In this document: positions 54,328 through 63,206 of the stretch, piece by piece
Layout: each line of letters starts with the position of its first letter
Numbering within the stretch: the stretch's first letter is position 1
NCBI RefSeq assembly: GCF_008639165.1
Contig: NZ_CP029197.1
Location: 6,018,001-6,082,000, forward strand
Origin: Streptomyces venezuelae ATCC 10712
GTDB lineage: Bacteria; Actinomycetota; Actinomycetes; Streptomycetales; Streptomycetaceae
Reading direction: 5' to 3'
Length of the DNA stretch: 64,000 bases
Notes under the pieces: generated by a model
What the model was told of the DNA's origin: nothing
The model's input: the letters and a program-made list of their open reading frames with translations, nothing else
The model's database searches: none
Program-made: the position numbers and the translations under genes

Positions 54328-55758
54328 TCAGTGCTCGGACACCACCGGGTAGGGCACCAGGGCGCGCCGGTCGGGGTCGACCGCGAGGACACCGCCGGCG
54401 GGCGGCCGGGCGCGCTGGGCGCAGTCCTGCCGTTCGCAGATCCGGCAGCCCAGGCCGATCGGGGTGACGGCGCGGGGGTCGGTCAGCGCGATTCCCTCCG
54501 CGTAGACCAGGCGTGGCGCGTGGCGCAGCTCGCAGCCCAGCGCGACGGCGAAGTCGGCGCGCGGCGCGTGGTGGCCGAACCCTCCCCGGGTCACCGTCCG
54601 GGCGATCCAGAAGTACTTCTTGCCGTCCGGCATCTCCGCCACCTGGGTGAGGATCCGGCCGGGCGCCGAGAACGCCTCGTACACGGTCCACAGCGGGCAG
54701 GTGCCGCCGAGGCGTGAGAAGTGGAAGTCGGTGGCGGACTGCCGCTTGGAGATGTTGCCCGCCCGGTCGGCCCGCAGGAAGGAGAAGGGCACCCCGCGGC
54801 GGCCGGTGCGCTGGAGCGTGCTCAGCCGGTGGCAGACCGTCTCGAATCCGACGCCGAAGCGTGCCTGGAGCAACTCGATGTCGTAGCGGAGCTCTTCGGC
54901 TGCCGTGTGGAAGGCGGTGTAGGGCATGAGGACCGCGCCGGCGAAGTAGTTGGCGAGGCCGATGCGTGCCAGGCCCTCCGCCTGGGGTGAGGTGAGCGCG
55001 GCCGTGTCGACCAGTTGGTCGAGGAGCGCCCCGTGCTCCAGAAACGCCAGCTGTGTGGCGAGTTGGAAGGCGCTCTGCCCTTCACTGAGCCAGGGAGAGA
55101 TCAGGAGCACGCCGCTGTCCGCGTCGAAGCGCCGGGCGTCGGCCGACCGCTCCGGGCCCGACCGGAGCACCTTGATGCCGTGCCCGACCGCGAGACGTTT
55201 CGTGAGGGCGTCCGCCGCGCGGCCCGCGCGGCCGATGCCGAGGGCCTCGGCGATCGCCTCGGCCTCCGTCTCCAGGGCGGCGAAGTGGTTGTGGTGGGCG
55301 TAGAAGAAATCCCGTACCTCGTCGTGGGGTTCGGCGGGCAGCAGCCCCGCGGTGTCCTCGGGCGAGGCAAGGGCCGCCACCCGCTCGGAGGCGTCCCGGT
55401 AGCGCTGATGGAGGGTGACGAGGGCGCGGGCCACCTCGGGATGGTCGCGGGCCACGTCGGCGATCTCGTCCTGCGCTATCGGGGCGCCGCAGGCCTCGTC
55501 CCCGAGGGCAGCCCGCAGGTCCGTGGCCAGCCGCTCCTCCTCGGCCTCGGAGAAGAACTCCGGGTCGACGCCGAACACCTCGGCGATCCGCAGCAGCACG
55601 GGCGCGGTCAGCGGGCGCTGACTGTGCTCGATCTGGTTGAGGTAGCTGGTGGACAGGCCCAGGGCACGCGCGAGCTCGACCTGGTTCATGCCGCGCTCGC
55701 GGCGCAGCCTGCGCAGTTTCGCGTGCGCGTAGATCTTCGGACCGGCTGGCCGTCCCAT
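54328..55758 (-). CDS. prpR: PrpR-type regulator of the methylcitrate cycle (RamB paralogue)
   Basis: Protein of 476 residues with the same three-part plan as the ramB product: XRE domain (LRRLRRERGMNQVELARALG, STSYLNQIEHSQRPLTAPVL), IrrE-like middle (ANYFAGAVLMPYTAFHTAAE) and cysteine-bearing C-terminal domain (ALGCELRHAP, GLGCRICERQDCAQRARPP). Divergent from prpD-prpB-prpC, the classical position of PrpR, which senses propionyl-CoA or a related acyl-CoA in mycobacteria. ATG 55758 with GGAGAGGAG upstream. Confidence 0.9.
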   Translation of the reverse strand: MGRPAGPKIYAHAKLRRLRRERGMNQVELARALGLSTSYLNQIEHSQRPLTAPVLLRIAEVFGVDPEFFSEAEEERLATDLRAALGDEACGAPIAQDEIADVARDHPEVARALVTLHQRYRDASERVAALASPEDTAGLLPAEPHDEVRDFFYAHHNHFAALETEAEAIAEALGIGRAGRAADALTKRLAVGHGIKVLRSGPERSADARRFDADSGVLLISPWLSEGQSAFQLATQLAFLEHGALLDQLVDTAALTSPQAEGLARIGLANYFAGAVLMPYTAFHTAAEELRYDIELLQARFGVGFETVCHRLSTLQRTGRRGVPFSFLRADRAGNISKRQSATDFHFSRLGGTCPLWTVYEAFSAPGRILTQVAEMPDGKKYFWIARTVTRGGFGHHAPRADFAVALGCELRHAPRLVYAEGIALTDPRAVTPIGLGCRICERQDCAQRARPPAGGVLAVDPDRRALVPYPVVSEH

Positions 55759-55941
55759 GCGGATCAGACTCCTCTCCGTTCCCCCCTGTCTGTGAAGGTA
55801 GCATCCGCAGATTTTGCAAGATTCGCAGTTTCGCAGCCGTGGCGTGGACGGATTCCGCACAGTGGCGCCCTCGATCACGCCCCTCCGGCGGGGAAGACTC
55901 GCCGACGTACGCCGTTCCCACCGCACGCCGCGAGGAGTCCC
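55759..55941. promoter_or_regulatory. prpR / prpDBC divergent control region
   Basis: Holds ATTTTGCAAGATTCGCAG followed by TTTCGCAG (55811-55836), two TTTGC/TTCGCA cores of the RamB/PrpR motif type, about 110 bases before prpD. Likely PrpR sites. Confidence 0.55.
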
Positions 55942-57462
55942 GTGATCGACCACCAGGTACGCGTCCACCCCAGCGCCGACCGCCTGCCCCGCGAGGAGCA
56001 GCTCGCCTGGAAGCTGGCCGTCGTCGCCACTGGCACCCAGGAAGCGCCGGACCTCGACGCCGAGGCGTCGGAGATGGTGATCAACCGGATCATCGACAAC
56101 GCCTCGGTCGCCGTGGCCTCGCTGCGCCGCCGCCCGGTCGCCGTCGCCCGCGCCCAGGCCGTCGGCCACCCGGCGGCCCCCGGCGCCTCGGCCTTCGGCC
56201 TCCCTGCCGGGACCACGCTCTCGCCGGAGTGGGCCGCCTGGGCCAACGGCACCGCCGTACGCGAGCTGGACTTCCACGACACCTACCTGGCCGCCGACTA
56301 CTCCCACCCCGGCGACAACATCCCCCCGCTGCTGGCCGTCGCCCAGCACACCGGTCGCTCCGGCGCCGACCTCCTGCGCGGCATCACCGCCGCCTACGAG
56401 ATCCACGTCGCCCTGGTCAAGGGCATCTGCCTGCACGCCCACCGCATCGACCACGTCGCCCACCTCAGCGCCGCCACCGCCGGCGGCATCGGAGCGATGC
56501 TGCGCCTGGACACCGAGACCGTGTACCAGGCCATCCAGCAGGCCGTGCACACCACGACCGCGACCCGGCAGTCCCGCAAGGGCGAGATCTCCAGCTGGAA
56601 GGCGTTCGCCCCGGCCTTCGCCGGGAAGGCCGCGATCGAGGCCGTGGACCGGGCCATGCGCGGCGAGGGGTCGCCCTCGCCGATCTACGAGGGTGAGGAC
56701 GGCTTCCTCGCCTGGATGCTCGACGGCCCCGAGGCCTCCTACACCGTGACGCTGCCCGAGCCCGGCGAAGCGCGCCGCGCGATCCTCGACACGTACACCA
56801 AGGAGCACTCCGCCGAGTACCAGGCCCAGGCGATCATCGACCTGGCCCGGGGACTGCGGGAGGAGGCCGGGCCGCTGGACAAGGTCCGCTCGATCGTGCT
56901 CCACACCAGCCACCACACGCACCACGTCATCGGCTCCGGTTCCGGCGACCCGCAGAAGTACGACCCCACCGCCAGCCGCGAGACCCTCGACCACTCGGTG
57001 CCGTACATCTTCGCCGTCGCCCTGGAGGACGGCGGCTGGCACCACGAGCGCTCCTACGCCCCCGAGCGCGCCCAGTGCCCGGCCACCGTCGCCCTGTGGC
57101 AGAAGATCACCACGGTCGAGGACCCGGCCTGGACCCGCCGCTACCACGACCCCGATCCGGCCCGCCGGGCGTTCGGCGGCCGCGCCGTGATCACCCTCGA
57201 CGGCGGCACCGTGATCGAGGACGAACTCGCCGTCGCCGACGCGCACCCCGCCGGCGCCCGCCCCTTCGACCGGGCCGGCTACACCGCGAAGTTCCGCACC
57301 CTCACCGACGGCATCGTCACGCCCGCCGACCAGGACTCGTTCCTCCGGTCCGCCGCCCGGCTCGCGGAGCTGGACACCGACGCGCTCGCGAGCCTCTTCC
57401 CGGTCGTCGACACCGACGCGGTCGCCGCGTACGACGCGACCCTCCCGAAGGGCCTGTTCTGA
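55942..57462 (+). CDS. prpD: 2-methylcitrate dehydratase
   Basis: Protein of 506 residues of the MmgE/PrpD family that dehydrates 2-methylcitrate to 2-methyl-cis-aconitate without an Fe-S cluster. Blocks: INRIIDNASVAVASLRRRPV, WANGTAVRELDFHDTYLAAD, SHPGDNIPPLLAVAQ, QSRKGEISSWKAFAPAFAGK and FGGRAVITLDGGTVIEDELA. GTG start after CGAGGAG. First gene of the prp operon; stop overlaps the prpB ATG by one base. Confidence 0.95.
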   Translation: MIDHQVRVHPSADRLPREEQLAWKLAVVATGTQEAPDLDAEASEMVINRIIDNASVAVASLRRRPVAVARAQAVGHPAAPGASAFGLPAGTTLSPEWAAWANGTAVRELDFHDTYLAADYSHPGDNIPPLLAVAQHTGRSGADLLRGITAAYEIHVALVKGICLHAHRIDHVAHLSAATAGGIGAMLRLDTETVYQAIQQAVHTTTATRQSRKGEISSWKAFAPAFAGKAAIEAVDRAMRGEGSPSPIYEGEDGFLAWMLDGPEASYTVTLPEPGEARRAILDTYTKEHSAEYQAQAIIDLARGLREEAGPLDKVRSIVLHTSHHTHHVIGSGSGDPQKYDPTASRETLDHSVPYIFAVALEDGGWHHERSYAPERAQCPATVALWQKITTVEDPAWTRRYHDPDPARRAFGGRAVITLDGGTVIEDELAVADAHPAGARPFDRAGYTAKFRTLTDGIVTPADQDSFLRSAARLAELDTDALASLFPVVDTDAVAAYDATLPKGLF

Positions 57463-58367
57463 TGCTGCACACCCACACCACACCCGCGTCCCGCCGCCGC
57501 CGCTTCCGCGAACAGCTGGCCTCCGGACGGCTGCTGTCGATCCCGGGCGCGATCAACCCGTACTCGGCCCGCCTCATCCAGGAGACCGGTTTCGACGCCG
57601 CGTACCTCTCCGGCGCCGTGCTCGCCGCCGACCTGGGCCTGCCCGACATCGGCCTCACCACCTCCACCGAGATCGCCGCACGCGCCCAGCAGATCACCCG
57701 AGTCACCGACCTCCCGGTCCTCATCGACGCCGACACCGGCTTCGGCGAGCCGATGAACGCGGCCCGCACCGTCCAGATCATGGAGGACGCGGGACTGGCC
57801 GGCCTCCACCTGGAGGACCAGATCAATCCCAAGCGCTGCGGTCACCTCGACGGGAAGACCGTCGTATCCGCCGGGGACATGGTCCGGCGGCTCCGCGCCG
57901 CCGTCGACGCCCGCCGCGACCCGGACTTCCTCCTCATGGCCCGCACCGACGCCCGCTCGATCGAGGGACTCGACGCCGCCATCGACCGGGCCAAGGCCTA
58001 CGTGGACGCCGGCGCCGACGCGATCTTCCCCGAAGCCCTCGCCGACGAGTCCGAGTTCGAAGCCTTCCGCAAGGCCATCGACGTACCCCTGCTCGCCAAC
58101 ATGACCGAATTCGGCAAGAGCAGGCTCCTCGACACGGCCACCCTCGAGAACCTCGGCTACAACATCGCGCTCTACCCCGTCACCTTCTTCCGTCTCGCCA
58201 TGGGAGCCGTCGAGGACGGCCTGCGCACCCTCGCGGCCGAGGGCACCCAGGAGTCCCTGCTGCCCCGCATGCAGACCCGCTCCCGCCTGTACGAGGTGCT
58301 CGGCTACGAGGACTACAGCACCTTCGATTCAGCCGTCTTCGACTTCACCCTTCCGCCCGGCAACTGA
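57462..58367 (+). CDS. prpB: 2-methylisocitrate lyase
   Basis: Protein of 301 residues of the isocitrate lyase superfamily cleaving 2-methylisocitrate to pyruvate and succinate. Signature NPKRCGHLDGKTVVSA carries the catalytic Cys; also PGAINPYSARLIQETGFDAA, VLIDADTGFGEP and LMARTDARSIEGLDAAIDRA. Follows prpD with a TGATG overlap; prpC follows after 18 bases. Confidence 0.95.
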   Translation: MLHTHTTPASRRRRFREQLASGRLLSIPGAINPYSARLIQETGFDAAYLSGAVLAADLGLPDIGLTTSTEIAARAQQITRVTDLPVLIDADTGFGEPMNAARTVQIMEDAGLAGLHLEDQINPKRCGHLDGKTVVSAGDMVRRLRAAVDARRDPDFLLMARTDARSIEGLDAAIDRAKAYVDAGADAIFPEALADESEFEAFRKAIDVPLLANMTEFGKSRLLDTATLENLGYNIALYPVTFFRLAMGAVEDGLRTLAAEGTQESLLPRMQTRSRLYEVLGYEDYSTFDSAVFDFTLPPGN

Positions 58368-58385
58368 CCCGCACCGGAGGCCACC

Positions 58386-59519
58386 ATGACCGCCACCGCA
58401 CCCGAGATCCACCGAGGTCTCTCCGGTGTTGTCGTCGACACCACCGCCATCTCCACCGTCATCCAGGAGACCCACTCCCTCACCTACCGCGGCTACCCCG
58501 TCCAGGACCTCGCCGCCCGCTGCACCTTCGAGGAAGTCGCCCACCTCCTGTGGCACGGCGAACTGCCCGACGCGGAACAGTTGCGCGCCTTCCAGGCGCA
58601 GGAGCGCGCCCTGCGCCCCCTGGACCGCACCACCGCCGAAGTACTCGCCCGCCTGCCCGAGACCTGCCACCCGATGGACGTGCTGCGCACGGCCGTCAGC
58701 TTCTTCGGCTCGGAGGACCCCACCGAGGACGACGGCAGCATCGCCGCCAACCGCACCAAGTCCCTCTCACTGCTGGCCAAGCTCCCGACCGTCGTCGCCG
58801 CCGACCACCGGCGCCGCCACGGCCTCGCCCCGCTCCAGCCCGACGCGTCCCTCGGTTATGCCGAGAACTTCTTCCACATGTGCTTCGGCGCGGTACCCGA
58901 TCCGGCGGTGGTCCGCTGCTTCGAGATCTCCCTCATCCTCTACGCCGAGCACAGCTTCAACGCCTCCACCTTCACCGCCAGGGTGGTTACCTCCACCCTC
59001 TCCGACCTCTACAGCGCGGTCACCGCGGCCATCGGCGCCCTCAAGGGCCCGCTGCACGGCGGCGCCAACGAGGCCGTGATGCACATGCTGAACGAGATCG
59101 GCGACCCGGAGAAGGCGGGGGAGTGGCTGGACGACGCGTTGGCGACCAAGCGCAAGATCATGGGCTTCGGACACCGTGTCTACAAGAACGGCGACTCCCG
59201 GGTCCCGATCATGCAGGAGGCCACCGACCGCCTCGTCGCCCGCGCCGCCGACCCCGACGTGACCCGGCTCGCCACCCTCCACGCCTCGCTGCGCCACGCC
59301 ATGATCAGCCGCAAGGGCATCCACCCGAACCTCGACTACCCCGCCGGCCTCGCCTACCACCTCATGGGCTTTGACATCCCCACCTTCACCCCCATCTTCG
59401 TGATGAGCCGCATCACCGGCTGGACGGCCCACATCACCGAACAACTCGAACACAACGCCCTGATCCGCCCTCTCGGTGCGTACAACGGTCCTGAACAGCG
59501 GCCCCTCCCCGGCCCCTGA
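58386..59519 (+). CDS. prpC: 2-methylcitrate synthase
   Basis: Citrate synthase-family protein of 377 residues joining propionyl-CoA and oxaloacetate. Motifs: LTYRGYPVQDLAARCTFEEV, GALKGPLHGGANEAVMHML with a catalytic His, and the signature GFGHRVYKNGDSRVPIM. Last gene of prpDBC. The pathway turns propionyl-CoA into pyruvate and succinate without B12. A CTGACC/GGTCAG stem spans the stop codon. Confidence 0.93.
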   Translation: MTATAPEIHRGLSGVVVDTTAISTVIQETHSLTYRGYPVQDLAARCTFEEVAHLLWHGELPDAEQLRAFQAQERALRPLDRTTAEVLARLPETCHPMDVLRTAVSFFGSEDPTEDDGSIAANRTKSLSLLAKLPTVVAADHRRRHGLAPLQPDASLGYAENFFHMCFGAVPDPAVVRCFEISLILYAEHSFNASTFTARVVTSTLSDLYSAVTAAIGALKGPLHGGANEAVMHMLNEIGDPEKAGEWLDDALATKRKIMGFGHRVYKNGDSRVPIMQEATDRLVARAADPDVTRLATLHASLRHAMISRKGIHPNLDYPAGLAYHLMGFDIPTFTPIFVMSRITGWTAHITEQLEHNALIRPLGAYNGPEQRPLPGP

Positions 59520-59949
59520 CCGGGGTCAGAGGGGAGCCCAGCCACTACCGACCGAACATGCAGATTCCGGGGCCACGACCGCCTCATTCCGCACGTGGGT
59601 CTGTCGGGCGGCGCTGCGGTGCTGAGGGCCGCCGCCCAGAGGTGGAAGAGGCTGCAGAACGCGCCGCCGCCCGCGCCCCTTCCGGGCCGCGACGGACAGC
59701 CGCCCCTCTCTCGCCTGTACCTGGGCCTCCGATTCCACGCGCGGTCGACGTCCGGGAAGAGTCTTGCCCGCCGACATCAAGGCGCGACGCCGTGTCTTCG
59801 GATCCCCGTCAACACTCTCTGGTGTGCGTCAAGGCCGCCCGTAGCGCCCACAGTGCACGTAACACACATTGATCTTGAGTCCTATTTATGCCTTGCGAGT
59901 CGCTGACCTGCGGATTCTCTCAACCTGTTTTGTGCTCCATGTGTTTCAT
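59520..59949. other. Gene-free region before the right repeat
   Basis: No convincing gene. It contains fragments related to the att-like repeat: GCTGACCTGCGGATTCTC (59902-59919), similar to the sequence just after the methyltransferase stop, and isolated array-like units GTGCGTCA (59824-59831) and TGCACGTAACAC. Confidence 0.5.
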
Positions 59950-60102
59950 GATGACCCACCACGTGGAGTGCGTCGCGATCCTTGAACCTGCCAAAAAGGG
60001 CCGTTGACCTGCGGGTTTGCTGGGTGTGCATTATGTGCGTTACGTGCGTTACGTGCGATATCTGACGCATATCTGACGCACGTGACGCACGTTTGACGCA
60101 CG
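59950..60102 (+). repeat. Right att-like repeat with iteron-like array
   Basis: Encodes a second copy of the methyltransferase C-terminus (MTHHVECVAILEPAKKGR, stop at 60005-60007) without the rest of the gene, then the array: TGTGCGTTAC repeats, GATATC, TGACGCATATC, TGACGCACG repeats. The array continues one unit further (TGACGCACG to about 60113). Direct repeat of 20554-20707. Confidence 0.85.
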
Positions 60103-60144
60103 CCTGACGCACGCCCGGCTTGTTTGCTGACGTGACGTCAGCAT

Positions 60145-60199
60145 CAGAAAGCCGCCCTCCCGACCGGAATGACATCCGGGCTGGAAGGGCGGCTTTCTG
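60145..60199. terminator. Large hairpin right of the island boundary
   Basis: Perfect 14-base arms CAGAAAGCCGCCCT / AGGGCGGCTTTCTG with a 27-base loop, including A and T tracts as in a classic terminator. Confidence 0.8.
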
Positions 60200-60334
60200 C
60201 TGTGCGGATACCCATGGTGCGCCGCCTCCCGCTGCACCCACGGCCGACGGTGAGCTGCCACGCTCTGTAATCACCTCCCGGTGAGGAAATATGCCTGCGA
60301 TGCTGAGCGTTGGGTGCATCCACGGAGAGGGGAG

Positions 60335-61213
60335 GTGTTGGAGCTGCGGTTGTTCCAGACAGAGGACGGGAACGTGAGCGAGTTCGCACCACGGCTTGCT
60401 GAGGCCGAAGCAGACGTGCAGCGCCTCGTAGAGGCGAACATGGAGGCGCTGTTGGGGGTCCGGTTCTTGGCGTCCGAGTACGGCACAGGACCCGTCCACG
60501 CCGGCCGAATCGATTCGCTCGGCCTCGACGCGAACGGGGCTCCCGTCGTTGTCGAGTACAAGCGCGGCACGGATCCAGGCGTGATCAACCAGGGACTTTT
60601 CTACTTGAGCTGGCTCGTGGACCATCGCAGCGAGTTTGAGCAACTGGTCCGCGACAGGCTCGGGTCGGACGCTGCGGCCCGGGTGCTGTGGAGCGAGCCC
60701 AGGTTGATCTGCGTGGCCGGCGACTACACCCGTTACGACCTTCACGCAGTGCGTGAGCACTGGCGCAGCATCGACCTGGTCCGCTACCGCTTCTTCGGCA
60801 CCCGCCTCATCGGACTGGAGACTCTGGCCGCTGCCACCGGGCGTTCGACGCATCGCAGGCGGAAGCAGCGCACCGAGCCGGTGGGGGCGGGGTGCAAGTC
60901 GATCGTCGAGCTGGCAGCAGCGGCGGACGAGACCCTTCTCGGCCTCGGCGACGGCATCACCAAGGTACGGCGCAAGCACTACAGCGCCTATCGACGGCTG
61001 CAGAATTTCGCAAGCATTTGCCCGCCGCAGCGAACCAAGGTCCACGTGTACCTCTCGCTCGACCCCGCAGAGGTCGACCTCGTCCCCGATTTCATCAGAA
61101 ACGTGCGGGGCTTGGGGCACCACGGAACAGGCGACCTTGAGGTACGACTGCGGACGGAGCGAGACCTGGAACGTGCCCTTGACCTGTTCCGCGCCAGTTA
61201 TGCGGCGGCGTGA
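60335..61213 (+). CDS. DUF5655-type protein with NucS/PD-(D/E)XK-like N-terminus
   Basis: Protein of 292 residues. The N-terminal part (about 10-130) looks like a nuclease fold: EADVQRLVEANMEALLGVRF, AGRIDSLGLDANGAPVVVEYKR, where D..(x)n..EYK fits a PD-(D/E)XK centre, then VINQGLFYLSWLVDHRSEF. The C-terminal part (about 185-290) has LAAAADETLLGLGDGITKVR and KVHVYLSLDPAEV, typical of DUF5655. Such proteins are scattered among phages and islands; role unknown, DNA repair or defence possible. GTG 60335 with GAGAGG upstream; ATG-like starts further upstream exist. Confidence 0.75.
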   Translation: MLELRLFQTEDGNVSEFAPRLAEAEADVQRLVEANMEALLGVRFLASEYGTGPVHAGRIDSLGLDANGAPVVVEYKRGTDPGVINQGLFYLSWLVDHRSEFEQLVRDRLGSDAAARVLWSEPRLICVAGDYTRYDLHAVREHWRSIDLVRYRFFGTRLIGLETLAAATGRSTHRRRKQRTEPVGAGCKSIVELAAAADETLLGLGDGITKVRRKHYSAYRRLQNFASICPPQRTKVHVYLSLDPAEVDLVPDFIRNVRGLGHHGTGDLEVRLRTERDLERALDLFRASYAAA

Positions 61214-61326
61214 ACAGCCAAGCCAACGCGTAACGACCTTCGAGTCGTGAGATTTGAGTTGGTTCTTCTTCGTGAGGCAGCCTTTCGACGGGTGGGCAGG
61301 AAGTGGCGGTGGAGAAACCATCATCC

Positions 61327-61359
61327 TGAGATTCCCCGGTTAGGCTAACCGGGGAATCT
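61327..61359. terminator. 33-base perfect palindrome between convergent genes
   Basis: GAGATTCCCCGGTTAG, one central G, CTAACCGGGGAATCTC. Placed between the DUF5655 gene (+) and the reductase gene (-), so probably a bidirectional terminator; it could also be an operator. Confidence 0.7.
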
Positions 61360-61449
61360 CGGGTATCTTTCGCCGCGCGTCGAGACCATGCCGCCACTCA
61401 ATAGGGGGACCAGTTGGATCGTCGGCACCTGCTGGGCGGTTCGCTGTTG

Positions 61450-62277
61450 TCACCTCTCGCCTAGGAATTCCCGCGCGCCGCGGAGTCTGATGCCGAGTCG
61501 GTCTTGTGTGGCGTGGCTGTCGAGGCGCACGTCCAGGGCACCCGGCAGCCGAAGGTCCGCGCGGCGCCCTGCGGGCAGCAAGGAGGGCGAGATGCCGTCC
61601 CGGCGGGCAATGAGCACGCCCAGCGAGTAGCGGCTGAGTGCGTCGGCGCCGGCGAGGTGAAAGACGCCGGCACGACCGGAGGCCGCGAGTTTCCACAAGC
61701 CGGACGCGAGATCGGCGACATGGATGGGGCAGCGGATGTCGTCCGTGAACAGAGCACCTTGACGCTCGTTGGCAGCTAGCTCGTGCACCACACGTTCATG
61801 TTCAGAATCGCCGTCGCCGATGATTAGAGAGGTGCGGACGACAGCCGCATCCGGGCACAGAATCCGTACCGCGGTCTCGCCGGCGGCCTTCGCGGCCCCG
61901 TACGGGGTAATCGGGTCGGGGGTGCAGGTCTCGTCGTACCGCGCCCTGCCGAGACCGGAGAAGACGGCATCGGAGGAGACGTGCACCAGGCGGATTCCGA
62001 GCCTCGCGGCAGCCATGGCGACGTGCACGGAGCCGTCCGCGGTGACCGCCCAGTCCGCTCCGCCACTGCTCACGTTGATGACTGCGCAAGGTGCCACCGT
62101 AGCCAGGAGAGCTTCCACCTGCGCGCGACTTCGTACGTCGAGCTGGTGCCAGGCGCCATTCTGTGTGACGCCGGGGCGGGAATGGTACGAGGCATCTGCC
62201 GCCCAGCCCTGCCCTCGTGCTTGACGCAGTAGCTCTGTCCCCAAGAACCCGCTGCCACCGATGATCAGCATCTTCAT
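61450..62277 (-). CDS. RmlD-like NAD(P)-dependent sugar reductase/epimerase
   Basis: Extended short-chain dehydrogenase of 275 residues: nucleotide motif LIIGGSGFLGTELLRQA, WHQLDVRSRAQVEALL, VINVSSGGADWAV, VSSDAVFSGLGRARYDE, catalytic YGAAKAAGE (Y..K). It resembles dTDP-4-dehydrorhamnose reductases but is isolated from any rml genes. The substrate is unknown; streptomycete homologues occur with aminoglycoside or secondary metabolite loci and alone. Confidence 0.85.
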   Translation of the reverse strand: MKMLIIGGSGFLGTELLRQARGQGWAADASYHSRPGVTQNGAWHQLDVRSRAQVEALLATVAPCAVINVSSGGADWAVTADGSVHVAMAAARLGIRLVHVSSDAVFSGLGRARYDETCTPDPITPYGAAKAAGETAVRILCPDAAVVRTSLIIGDGDSEHERVVHELAANERQGALFTDDIRCPIHVADLASGLWKLAASGRAGVFHLAGADALSRYSLGVLIARRDGISPSLLPAGRRADLRLPGALDVRLDSHATQDRLGIRLRGAREFLGER

Positions 62278-62371
62278 GCCGCCCACGCTAGGGGCTCGAC
62301 CGCTTGGTCCCGCAGCGACCTTCGCGAAGTGATGCTGGTGCGCGCATGCCGGCCGCCGGGCGCTGGGTCGC

Positions 62372-62698
62372 CTACTGGTCCCGCTCCTCCGCCGAGGTCG
62401 GCTTTCGGTGTCGACCCCGGCCTTTGCCCATCGATGGCCGGTCCCACTCCGCAGGCTTCGCCTGCGCGGGCGGAGGCGGAAACAGAAGCGACTGGGCAGC
62501 GGCCAGGTTCTCGGCAATGCCGACCACCTGCCACTCCGTGCCCGTCCACTCTTCGATCGCTCTCGGCGCGGCCGGGTCGACGTGGGCTCCGCGGTGAGGA
62601 CCGTTGCCGAGCGGCACCGCGCGCTGCTTGCCCATCGAGGCGGCCCTGCGCTCGGCGCGTCGGCGCGCCCACTGTTCCAGTGGTTCGTCTTCCTGCAT
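62372..62698 (-). CDS. DUF6087 family protein
   Basis: Protein of 108 residues starting MQEDEPLEQWARRRAERRAA, with RAVPLGNGPHRGAHVDPAAP, IEEWTGTEWQVVGIAENLAA and the terminal GKGRGRHRKP. This is the pattern I remember for DUF6087, a small streptomycete family common near accessory regulators. Function unknown. Confidence 0.75.
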   Translation of the reverse strand: MQEDEPLEQWARRRAERRAASMGKQRAVPLGNGPHRGAHVDPAAPRAIEEWTGTEWQVVGIAENLAAAQSLLFPPPPAQAKPAEWDRPSMGKGRGRHRKPTSAEERDQ

Positions 62699-62894
62699 CC
62701 AGGCATCGTGGCCGAGTTCAGGCCTGGGCCGCCACCCTGTCCCTCGGATGAGTGATGACGTGTGGTGCGGTCACTCGATGGGGGGAAGTGTGAGGCGGGG
62801 TGTAGACCTCCTGCATGTGCCTCCGTAGCGTGCCTGTTTCAGAAATCAGGGCAGCCGTGAGGGAAGCGCCTCAGGGAGGGGTCGGGGGGATCCG

Positions 62895-63197
62895 ATGCAT
62901 GGAAACTGGGCGTCGCTTGGGCTGTGCCGGGCGGGGAACGCGGACGACCTCTTCGTCGAGGGTGCAGCCCAGAACCGCGCAAAGGCCCTGTGCGCAGGGT
63001 GTCCTGTGCGCGCCGAGTGCCTTGCTCACGCTCTCGACGAGCGGATCGAGCACGGCGTGTGGGGTGGTATGACGGAACGGGAGCGGCGGGCGCTGCTGAA
63101 ACGCCGGCCCACCGTACGGTCTTGGGCCGATCTCCTCAGAGCAGCTCGCCGCGAGCACGACGCAGTGCTGACCCCTTCTGGGCTCCGTTCCGCCTAA
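62895..63197 (+). CDS. WhiB-like Fe-S transcription regulator
   Basis: Protein of 100 residues with the four Wbl cysteines Cys11, Cys33, Cys36 and Cys42 (C-x21-CxxC-x5-C), which bind a [4Fe-4S] cluster, and the turn motif GVWGGMTERERR followed by a basic tail, which contacts DNA or sigma factor. Short N-terminus. GGGGGG just before the ATG. An IS5-family element lies directly downstream in convergent orientation. It is an accessory Wbl rather than a named developmental one. Confidence 0.9.
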   Translation: MHGNWASLGLCRAGNADDLFVEGAAQNRAKALCAGCPVRAECLAHALDERIEHGVWGGMTERERRALLKRRPTVRSWADLLRAARREHDAVLTPSGLRSA

Positions 63198-63206
63198 CTG
63201 ACCGTT

